In this document: one piece after another, positions 42,872 through 51,300 of the stretch | How the letters are laid out: each line of letters begins with the position of its first letter | Numbering within the stretch: position 1 is the first letter of the stretch | DNA from: Rhodonellum psychrophilum GCM71 = DSM 17998 | GTDB taxonomy: Bacteria > Bacteroidota > Bacteroidia > Cytophagales > Cyclobacteriaceae | Direction: 5' to 3' | Assembly (NCBI RefSeq): GCF_000381545.1 | Contig: NZ_KB906675.1 | Coordinates: 358,777-422,776 of the forward strand | DNA: 64,000 nt | The notes under the pieces: generated by a model | Told to the model about the DNA's origin: nothing | Databases searched by the model: none | Seen by the model: the letters and a program-made list of their open reading frames with translations, nothing else | Translations under genes and position numbers: made by a program

Positions 42872-44173
42872 ATGGAAAAAATCAACATCTTCTGGTTTAG
42901 AAGAGACCTCAGATTGGAGGACAATACGGGATTGTACTATGCCTATACCCAAGAAAAAAACGTGCTTCCTCTTTTCATTTTTGACAAAAACATCCTGGAC
43001 AAACTCGAAGACAAAAAGGATGCTCGTGTAGAATTCATTCACAATCAAGTCACCAAGATCAGTAGGGAACTGGAAGCTTTTGACAGTTCCATTTTGGTAA
43101 AATATGGGAAACCGGAAGAAATTTTCCGAGCCCTATTGGAAGAATATGAAATTCAATCAGTCTATACCAATAGAGATTATGAGCCCTATGCCAAGGAAAG
43201 AGACTCGCAAATAGAAGAAATACTGAATGTGAAGGAAATTCCGTTTTTGGATTTCAAGGATCAGGTAATCTTCGAAAAAGATGAGATCCAAAATGGTTCG
43301 GGAGGTTTTTACAAGGTTTTCACCCCATACAGCAGGGTTTGGAAAAGCAAATTCCAAGCTGCCAAAATCAAAACGGTCAGTCTTGATAAGGAAAAAAACA
43401 CTTTCTTTCCCACTCCCCCGCTCCACATAATTGGCCTAGAAGAAATGGGTTTTGAAAAGACGGACATTAACATCCCTGATTTGGAAATCGACAAACCCTT
43501 GATTCAGAAATATGATGAAATCAGAAATTTTCCAGCCATCAGAGGGACGAGCAGATTGGGGATCCATTTGAGGTTTGGCACCATCAGTGTACGGAAATTG
43601 GCTTTGGAAGCCACCCAACTCAATGAAACGTTCCTCAATGAATTGATTTGGCGGGAATTTTACATGATGATCCTGTCTCACAATCCAGCGGTGGTGGATA
43701 AAGCCTTCAAACCACAATACGATACAATCCCTTGGAGGAACGATGAAGAAGACTTCCAAAAGTGGTGCAACGGAAAAACAGGATATCCTATCGTAGATGC
43801 CGGAATGCGCGAACTAAATACCACCGGTTTTATGCACAATAGGGTTCGAATGATCGTGGCAAGCTTTCTGACGAAGCACTTGCTGATAGACTGGAGATGG
43901 GGAGAAGCCTATTTTGCACAGAAGTTGTTGGATTTTGAATTATCTTCGAACAATGGGGGTTGGCAATGGGCGGCAGGAACGGGGACAGATGCCCAGCCCT
44001 ACTTCAGGGTCTTCAATCCCGAATCCCAGACGGAGAAATTCGACAAAGAAAAAAAATACATCAAAAAATGGATTCCCGAGTTCGGGACATCCCAATATCC
44101 AAAGCCAATGGTGGACCATAAATTCGCCAGGGAAAGGGCTTTGGAAACATACAAAAAAGCATTGAATTCATGA
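42872..44173 (+). CDS. Deoxyribodipyrimidine photolyase
   Basis: A 433-residue flavoprotein that repairs UV-induced cyclobutane dimers with blue light. It has an N-terminal Rossmann antenna domain (NIFWFRRDLRLEDN) and a C-terminal FAD domain with RGTSRLGIHLRFGTIS, NELIWREFYMMIL, DAGMRELNTTGFMHNRVRMI and NNGGWQWAAGTGTDAQPYFR, all class I photolyase signatures; WREFY and GGWQWAAGTG hold the Trp electron chain. The stop overlaps the start of the Smr-domain gene by ATGA. A cryptochrome function cannot be excluded but the catalytic positions look intact. Confidence 0.94.
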   Translation: MEKINIFWFRRDLRLEDNTGLYYAYTQEKNVLPLFIFDKNILDKLEDKKDARVEFIHNQVTKISRELEAFDSSILVKYGKPEEIFRALLEEYEIQSVYTNRDYEPYAKERDSQIEEILNVKEIPFLDFKDQVIFEKDEIQNGSGGFYKVFTPYSRVWKSKFQAAKIKTVSLDKEKNTFFPTPPLHIIGLEEMGFEKTDINIPDLEIDKPLIQKYDEIRNFPAIRGTSRLGIHLRFGTISVRKLALEATQLNETFLNELIWREFYMMILSHNPAVVDKAFKPQYDTIPWRNDEEDFQKWCNGKTGYPIVDAGMRELNTTGFMHNRVRMIVASFLTKHLLIDWRWGEAYFAQKLLDFELSSNNGGWQWAAGTGTDAQPYFRVFNPESQTEKFDKEKKYIKKWIPEFGTSQYPKPMVDHKFARERALETYKKALNS

Positions 44174-45126
44174 ATATAGGAGACAAAGTACGTTTATTGC
44201 ATGGCAATGAAGAAGGAGTGATCACCAAGATTTCTTCCGGTGGAAGGATAGAAATTGAGATCGAGGACGGCTTCAGGATCCCAGCCATGAGAAATGAGGT
44301 CGTCGTCGTCTCTGCTTCCGAAAAACAATACTTTGGCGAAGGAAAAAGCACAGAAACCCCAATACTTACCGGAAGTCAAAAAACCTTTGCTGACAAAAAC
44401 GAAGGATTATTTTTATGTTATCTCCCCATCAATGACAAAGACCACAGCATCTATTTGGTAAATACCAGCAAAAGAGACTATTTGGTGATGATATCGGAAG
44501 TATTCGGGGAAAATTGCAAGACACTTTTAGCTGGGGATTTGAAAGCCAAAAGCACCAAGAAGGTTTCCGAAAAATCCATTGTCGATTTTGAGGATTGGCC
44601 GGATCTGCTTGCCCAGTTTTTTCCGATCCATCCAAGAACCGAAAAAACACAACCCTCTTTCGAGCGGAAAATGAAATTCAAAGCCTCGGCCTTTTTCAAG
44701 AGCAAAGGTAGGGCACCTATTTTGGACAAAAACGGGTATGTGTTCTCCATGAGCGACCAGGTGAAGGACATTGACATTAAAAAACTCAATGAAGAATTAC
44801 AAGCCGACTCCAACAGTTCTGTCCCTCCACAAGTCTACCAAAGGCCCGCCAAGGAAATCGACCTTCATATCGAAGCCTTGACTCCCGATCATAGCAAAAT
44901 GAGTAACGGGGAAATGGTCCGACTTCAAATGGAAACTTTCGAAAAAAACCTGAACTATGCCATCGCTTCAGGAATGGATGAAATTTCCTTTATCCATGGC
45001 ATCGGAAATGGGGTATTGAGAAAAGAAATCCACAAGTATCTAAGCCAACTGGAAAATATTAAGTACTTTCAGGATACACAAAAAAGCCGTTTTGGATACG
45101 GCGCTACCTTGGTCAGAATCTCATAA
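44170..45126 (+). CDS. Smr-domain protein with N-terminal DUF2027-type region
   Basis: A 318-residue protein. The first 70 residues (MNIGDKVRLLHGNEEGVITK) form a small beta-barrel-like domain similar to that of MutS2-linked proteins. A central region of unknown fold follows. The C-terminal Smr domain (EIDLHIEALTPDHSKMSNGE, then ISFIHGIGNGVLRKEIHKYL) has the HGxGxGxLR signature of Smr endonucleases. Homologues with DUF2027 are common in Bacteroidota. The translational coupling to the photolyase gene suggests a shared regulation; a role in DNA or RNA repair is possible but unproven. Confidence 0.82.
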   Translation: MNIGDKVRLLHGNEEGVITKISSGGRIEIEIEDGFRIPAMRNEVVVVSASEKQYFGEGKSTETPILTGSQKTFADKNEGLFLCYLPINDKDHSIYLVNTSKRDYLVMISEVFGENCKTLLAGDLKAKSTKKVSEKSIVDFEDWPDLLAQFFPIHPRTEKTQPSFERKMKFKASAFFKSKGRAPILDKNGYVFSMSDQVKDIDIKKLNEELQADSNSSVPPQVYQRPAKEIDLHIEALTPDHSKMSNGEMVRLQMETFEKNLNYAIASGMDEISFIHGIGNGVLRKEIHKYLSQLENIKYFQDTQKSRFGYGATLVRIS

Positions 45127-45129
45127 GTC

Positions 45130-45963
45130 ATGCAAGGCAAAGTCTCCCCTATTTTCCGTCTCTTCCATCAACAATTTGAGGAGGCAAAGCAGAACCACGC
45201 TGCCTTAGGCAAACAATTCAGAAGTAAAAAGGCCATTGAGTTGGAACAGAAATTTATCTTTCTGGAAATTTATCTGAATCTCTTGTCAAGAATCCATTTC
45301 AATGAGGACAAACTTAAATTCCAGGTGTTTTCCCCATTCAAAGGGATCTTTAAAAATCTCAAAAAGGTAAAACATCTAAAATCGGTATTGAACCAATTGA
45401 TTGAGGTGAGGTCTAAGGGAAACATCACCTACAACTCCTACGAAAAACATCTTGCGGAACAAAAAAAGGAGCTTTTTACCGAAGGGTTTGACCTTGTCGT
45501 CAGTTCTCCGCTTCATATTTGGGAGGATCTATATCAGGAAGTTTACCAGTGGAGCAAAGGCTTGAAACCCTTGATGATCAATACAGCCATCACTCAAATC
45601 ATCAATGAAGAGCTGGAATTTTTCCACCTAGACAACAAGTCCAAACTCGACAGTAAAGCCCTAAAAGACATTTATGAAGGCTTACGGGTGATTATCGCAC
45701 TGGAAAATCTAAGGATTGAATCCGGTTTCAACACCATCTTTGTCACTGATGTACACACACAAATGCAGGAACTCCAGCATTCCCTGCATCAATGGTATCA
45801 AAATCATCTCTTCATCCAGCACCTTTCATTTTTTCTGAGAGAAAAAGAAAACATCCCGAAAAAATACATCGATTTACTGGCTTCCTTAAAGTCCAACAAA
45901 AAAAAGTTTACAGCCAAGGTGGAAGATCAATGCAAGCACCTTTTTGATCGGATATTGGCATAA
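45130..45963 (+). CDS. All-helical protein, possibly CHAD-like
   Basis: A 277-residue protein predicted to be almost fully alpha-helical and basic. Helices such as GIFKNLKKVKHLKSVLNQLIEVRSKG and LKDIYEGLRVIIALENLRIE recall the CHAD fold (helices with Lys/Arg for polyphosphate binding), but no signature is decisive. It starts 4 bp after the Smr gene and is followed by a terminator, so it completes an operon with the photolyase and Smr genes. Function unknown. Confidence 0.6.
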   Translation: MQGKVSPIFRLFHQQFEEAKQNHAALGKQFRSKKAIELEQKFIFLEIYLNLLSRIHFNEDKLKFQVFSPFKGIFKNLKKVKHLKSVLNQLIEVRSKGNITYNSYEKHLAEQKKELFTEGFDLVVSSPLHIWEDLYQEVYQWSKGLKPLMINTAITQIINEELEFFHLDNKSKLDSKALKDIYEGLRVIIALENLRIESGFNTIFVTDVHTQMQELQHSLHQWYQNHLFIQHLSFFLREKENIPKKYIDLLASLKSNKKKFTAKVEDQCKHLFDRILA

Positions 45964-46077
45964 TCCTTTTGCTTGTAAGGCTGGTGAAAAATTCGCTACA
46001 TTCTAAATCAGAATTTAGGGTGTCTACATGGGTTGTACCTTATAAAAATGCTGGTTTCCTCAAACACTTAAAAACAA

Positions 46078-46114
46078 AAAACCAGGGCTCAAATCTATTG
46101 AGCTCTGGTTTTTT
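46078..46114 (+). terminator. Terminator of the photolyase operon
   Basis: Stem AAACCAGGGCTCAA / TTGAGCTCTGGTTT (one G-T pair) followed by T6, about 115 bp after the last gene. Confidence 0.87.
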
Positions 46115-46146
46115 AAGAATTTTTAGAATTGCGTATTTTTGATTCT

Positions 46147-46217
46147 CTTGAATCCGAAACATGCATTTGGTCACCTGATGGGGTTGAAACCCCATGGAAA
46201 TCAGACTGTTTGGAAAA
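46147..46217 (-). repeat. Dispersed stem-loop repeat, copy 2 of 3 (inverted)
   Basis: The complement of this block matches copies 1 and 3 along its length (CAGTCTGATTT, then GGTTTCAA, then AATGCATGTTTCGG). Its core ATGGGGTT-GA-AACCCCAT (46178-46195) is a perfect 8-bp stem; the stem bases differ from those of the other copies but still pair. A 63-codon ORF across it is not believed to be a gene. Confidence 0.75.
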
Positions 46218-46329
46218 CAAGGCGTATTACCGATCTGGTGAAGTCAAAAATTGTAAACAAAGACTGATTACTCGTTATTTTCTGACTAGAATAGAATTGG
46301 CAATGCATAAGACGGCTTGAATCAAGAAC

Positions 46330-47475
46330 CTAAATCAATTCCAATGCCGCAGCAATGTCTTTTTTGAGATCGTCAACATCTTCGATGCCTACGCTCAAAC
46401 GGATCAAGGAGTCCACCAAACCCACTTTTTCCCTTTCTTCTTTTGGAATACTTGCATGCGTCATGGAAGCGGGATGGCCACAAAGGGACTCCACACCACC
46501 AAGAGACTCTGCCAAGGCAAAATAATGGAGATTTTCCAGAATTGTGATGGCGTCTTCTATTTTGTTGCCTATCAGCGTGAATGAGATCATTCCCCCAAAA
46601 TCCCGCATTTGCTTTTTGGCGATGTGGTGGTTGGGATGGTCTTCGAAACCTGGCCAATAGACCTTTTCAACTTTTGGATGATTTTTAAGATAAGCCGCGA
46701 TGGTTTTCCCATTTTGGCAATGTCTTTCCATTCTGATGTGCAAGGTTTTGATTCCCCTCAATACTAAGAAGCAATCCTGAGGCCCTGGAGTCGCACCGCA
46801 GGCATTCTGAATAAATGCCAATTGCTCGGCTAGTTTGTCATCATTGACCACGATGGCACCCATCACTACGTCAGAGTGTCCTCCAAGATATTTGGTCACG
46901 GAGTGCATGACCAAGTCTGCGCCCATATCGAGTGGGTTTTGCAGGAAAGGTGTTGCAAATGTATTGTCCACACCGAAAAGAATGCCATGCTTCTTTGCCA
47001 AATCTCCCACTGCCTGAATGTCAATGATATTCATCATGGGGTTGGTGGGCGTTTCGGCCCAGATCAATTTTGTGTTGGCATTGATGTGCGCGGCGATGTT
47101 TTCAGGATTGTCCATGGACACAAAATGAAATTTGATCCCGTATCTTTCAAATACCTTGGTAAAAATCCGGTAGCTTCCACCATACAAATCATTGGTACTG
47201 ATGACTTCATCACCTGGATTGAGCAATTTGATGATGGCATCTATTGCTCCCAAACCAGAGGAAAAACAAAGTCCGTGTTTTCCATTTTCCAAAGCTGCCA
47301 AATTGTTTTGCAAGGCTGTCCGGGTAGGATTGTGGGTTCTGGAATATTCATATCCCTTATGGCCACCGGGGGTGGTTTGCACATAAGTAGAGGTTTGGTA
47401 TATCGGGGTCATAATGGCTCCCGTGGTAGGATCGGGTTCGACCCCTGCATGTATTGCTTTTGTTCCGAATTTCAT
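46330..47475 (-). CDS. Cystathionine gamma-synthase/lyase family PLP enzyme
   Basis: A 381-residue PLP-dependent enzyme of the trans-sulfuration family. The Schiff-base lysine is K195 in SVTKYLGGHSDV; other signatures are YEYSRTHNPTR, FSSGLGAIDAI, DNTFATPFLQNPLDMGADLV and YFALAESLGGVESL. The last motif and length fit cystathionine gamma-synthase (MetB), which joins O-acylhomoserine with cysteine; gamma-lyase or O-acetylhomoserine sulfhydrylase activity cannot be separated by eye. No SAM riboswitch is evident in the 160 bp upstream. It is transcribed away from the VTT-domain gene. Confidence 0.92.
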   Translation of the reverse strand: MKFGTKAIHAGVEPDPTTGAIMTPIYQTSTYVQTTPGGHKGYEYSRTHNPTRTALQNNLAALENGKHGLCFSSGLGAIDAIIKLLNPGDEVISTNDLYGGSYRIFTKVFERYGIKFHFVSMDNPENIAAHINANTKLIWAETPTNPMMNIIDIQAVGDLAKKHGILFGVDNTFATPFLQNPLDMGADLVMHSVTKYLGGHSDVVMGAIVVNDDKLAEQLAFIQNACGATPGPQDCFLVLRGIKTLHIRMERHCQNGKTIAAYLKNHPKVEKVYWPGFEDHPNHHIAKKQMRDFGGMISFTLIGNKIEDAITILENLHYFALAESLGGVESLCGHPASMTHASIPKEEREKVGLVDSLIRLSVGIEDVDDLKKDIAAALELI

Positions 47476-47673
47476 ATCTGGATTTAAAATGTTAAGATTG
47501 ACCTTTTTATTTCAGCGAAAATTGTATGTTGAGACTTATTTAAGGTCATCATGTAGGGTGTTGATTCTTGAACAATAAATACACCAAAGAAATCCATATT
47601 TGGGTGAAATATCACAAATTACTTTAGAGCCTTACCGGTGAATTGGTTTTATTTGCAGCACCATTCGCCAAAT

Positions 47674-48375
47674 ATGAAAAAAAACCAAGGCATTTTCAAG
47701 GGATTGCAAAAGATCGGAAAGAATAATCCCCTAATGGTATTTGCCTTTATTTGGGTGGCCATTGTCCCTTCTTTGGGCAGTATCTTATTGGTCCCTTTTT
47801 TCATCACAAACACCACTTTTTTTCAGCAACTGGATTTTTCATCTCCCGAGACTTGGTTTTTGTATTTGATCCCCTGTGCCATCCTTATGGCTTTTGCGTT
47901 TATGCCGACGACACTCTTGGCCGGGCTCACTGGTTTCATATTGGGTTGGAAAGCCCTTTTGTTGCTTATCCTTTCTTATACCTTGGCCACACTTTTTGGT
48001 TATGGTTTGGGTAAAAAAATGGACAAAAACAGTTTGGATATCCTGTTGGGGGAATATCCTCGGGCCAAAGCCTTGGTGGAAAACAAAAAGGGGAAAATGG
48101 GGGAATTGATTTTCTTCGTTAGGCTGAGTCCTATCATCCCTTTTGCATTTTCCAATCTGTTGTTTGCCCTGTTGGATACTGGCTGGAAGCGTGTGGTGCT
48201 ATTTGGTTTTATTGGCATGCTTCCCCGCACTTTATTGGCATTTGGCTCTGGAGTATTGGCAGATTCCATCTACACTGCCATCCGCCAGGGAGGAAATGCC
48301 TTCAACTGGGCACTGATCATTGGCTTGATCCTTTTAAGTTTGTGGGGGATTGCCCGGTTTTTCAAAAGCAAATGA
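47674..48375 (+). CDS. VTT-domain (TVP38/TMEM64-like) membrane protein
   Basis: A polytopic membrane protein of 233 residues from ATG 47674 (MKKNQGIFKG); the frame extends to a GTG at 47638. Several hydrophobic segments and the central LAGLTGFILGWK, GYGLGKKM and VRLSPIIPFAFSNLLFAL match the VTT/DedA-like superfamily with its F(I/L)R-x-SPxxP re-entrant loop. Such proteins act as lipid scramblases or in membrane homeostasis. The stop is 3 bp from the convergent end of the PorU-like gene. Confidence 0.84.
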   Translation: MKKNQGIFKGLQKIGKNNPLMVFAFIWVAIVPSLGSILLVPFFITNTTFFQQLDFSSPETWFLYLIPCAILMAFAFMPTTLLAGLTGFILGWKALLLLILSYTLATLFGYGLGKKMDKNSLDILLGEYPRAKALVENKKGKMGELIFFVRLSPIIPFAFSNLLFALLDTGWKRVVLFGFIGMLPRTLLAFGSGVLADSIYTAIRQGGNAFNWALIIGLILLSLWGIARFFKSK

Positions 48376-48378
48376 TCG

Positions 48379-51300
48379 CTATCTAAGCAAATACATTTTC
48401 CCATAACCTTGTTTGAAACCCTTATCTCCTGCCGTAGCCCTTGGCTCCATAAATTGACCATCCTTGCGGACCAAGACCCGATAGATATAAACGCCATTGG
48501 CCAACTGGTCTCCAAATTCATCCTTCCCATCCCAGGCATATTCACTGATATTGTTTCCAATCCTGACCATGCCCAGTTCATCCTGAAGGATCTCTCGGAT
48601 CACCCTGCCGGTCACAGTCATGATTTGGATTTTGATCTGATCAGGGACTTCTGAACCCGTCACGGTAAAAACAAACCTCACGCTCGTGCTGAATGGATTG
48701 GGATAAGGATAAAAATTAGTGATCGTCGCTTCATTGATAACCTCAAAATTGATTTCATAAGGCTTGTCCACACCCAAATCGGCAGTGACGACTCTAAAAG
48801 TATACATTCCATCTTCCAAAGGTCCGGGATGGAGTTCCACCTCAAAACTGTTGTTTTCCGTGGCCGGAGACCAAGATATTTTGGGATTGGAAAAATTCAT
48901 CCTTTCAAATTGACAATTCTCACAGATCCTTTTCAGATATAATTCCATCCCTACGGTATCCCTTTTCAGGACTAAGGTATTTTCATTTTTCAAAAGGGCA
49001 TGGATCAAAACGGTTGGGGAGACAATGTCGCCATCCATGATATACACGCCATCAAAATTCACATCTAGAATCGCCGTGCTGTTGTCCGGAGTGACCACAA
49101 AAAACGCCCCAAGATCAATGAAATTATTCCTGAAAGTTTGTTCCATAAATATCCGTGGATTGGCAAAAACCTCAACCTTTACCAATCCAGCTCTTCCAAT
49201 GGAGTTGAAATCAATGCTGAATGCATGACTCCCTCCAGATTTGATCGCGGGGATTTTTTTGGAAAACTTCTCGATTTTCCTTTGGGTAGTGTTGTTGAAT
49301 TCCCATTCGACGGTGATTGAGTCCTGAAAATCAAATTTGGAAATATTGATAAACTCAAAATTCAAAATTGCTTCCTGTCCTTCCTGAAGCTGTATTTCTT
49401 TTTCCTTGTTTTTCAAGACGAGAACACCTTCTGGCACCCCTGTGTAATTCACCTGCCACTTGTCGAGCAGTGCCGGCGCGGTGGACAAAGTGTCTTCCAT
49501 AGAATATCTCAAGCGCAGAAAAGGGTAAAGTTCGGTGCTGATCATCGTCAAATCCAATTGACTTTCCTGAATATTGGATAACAAGACCTGTTCTTCTCCA
49601 TTTCCCCGAACACCCAACACATCAAAATAGGCAAATTCCTCATTGAACCAATCCCTGTTTTTGACATTGTTGAAAAAGCTCTTCCATTCAGAAGATGGAC
49701 CGATTCTAGGGGTAAGGATACTTCCCGAGGTGAAATACCCGTTCATTTCGGTGGAGAATTCAATCACCTGCTCATTGGTTTCCAATGCTATGTTTTGCTT
49801 CGAAACGATCTCCATGGCTTCTCCGGGTTTCATTCCCTTTTTCCCAAAAAGAACGTATGGGTCACCGGTTTTAAGGTTTCTTAAAGTTGCCTCATTTGCC
49901 CCAACTTCTTTCAGTTTTTCGAAGGCTGCGTCCGGCCAATCACTGAAGTTGACATTTCCTACCGAGAAAATCACCACAAAATCCCCCGTCTTCAATCCAT
50001 TGACATAGTCAAGCAACATCGTCTGTCCCGGTCCCGTGATGTTGGCATTCCGCACACTTTGGATGACTTGTGGGACTCTCCCGCAACTCCTACCGTCTAG
50101 TATATCAAAACCTGGAACGGAGATCACCAAGTAGGGAGTCAGCGATTTTTGGTCAAATGCCACCAATCCCAAAGAACCATTGGGACAAAGTCGACTGTTG
50201 GCGTTGTTTACATTGTCAAGGATGTAAGGAACTTCGTTGAGGAAAAACTGTGTATTCCTGAAAGTCAAACTGTCCGCTTGGGTTCCAAAGGTAAAAACCC
50301 CAATATTGAGTTTGGTGTCCTTGTATTTCCACTCCCGCTTCACTGGATCGATTTCTAAATTATCGAGTTGGTTTGTTTCCAACTCCGGTTTTTCTCTTTG
50401 GATCCAGCCCTCAGGGCCATTTTTGATATACGTAAAACTCGAAACCGTCCAATCCTGGCTTTCCTCGGCCTTCGGCTCAAGGAATCTGGATCGCCAATAA
50501 AAGGTCACCGAATCCTTTTCGGCCACATTTTGGAAGAGATTCACTTTCCATCTGGCCAAGTTGGCAGTTGTCAACCTGTTTTCCCTCCTCCTTGAGGAAC
50601 TAAAATCAGCATCTGTATCAATCTGTAATATCAGATTTCTCTCCTCCACAGATTTTCCGGGAATCTGACTGAATAACTCTATTTCCTTTTCATTGACAAT
50701 CCCAAATGACGTGGGCAATAAATTGATGGTGCCGCTAAGGGGAATAAAACGGGTGATTGTGATCACATTATTCACATATGTCATTTCTTCAACTGCTCGG
50801 GACCGGTTGATTTCAATCGTAAATATGTTTTCTCCAAAAGCAGCGAGTCCCCTGTTCGGCACTACGAATTCAATGGTATCCTTCCGTAAAACCGGACCGA
50901 TCAACTTGGGATCAAATTGAATACTTGTTCCATCTGGCAATCTCCTGTTGATCCTGAAATCCACCGAGTCCATATCCGCACGCCCAAGATTTCTGACTAC
51001 AAACGTGAGTCTAAGTGAATCCGACAGTGCATTGAATGCTTCCCCTGCATAACTTCCCAAAGTCACTTCATCGTCTTTCAGCGAATAGTCGGCTTTGTTG
51101 GCAGGAAATAGCCTCACCGCAGGATCCCCCAACATGACCAATTGTTCAGTATGGCCTCGATTGAGAGGAGAAGTTCCATAGCGTAGGAAAAACAATTTTT
51201 CCGCCTCTTTCTTCACCATTCCAATCGGTTGATAAATCATAGAAGAGTCAGAAAATGCCTTGGCATATATGGATTCGCTGTATCGTCTTAAATAAACGTC

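Noticed and set aside
46129..46320. 63-codon ORF
   Set aside because: It translates the dispersed stem-loop repeat copy 2 and has no homologue-like features.
47476..47673. SAM riboswitch before the cystathionine gamma-synthase gene
   Set aside because: No conserved SAM-I or SAM-II core was found in the short leader.
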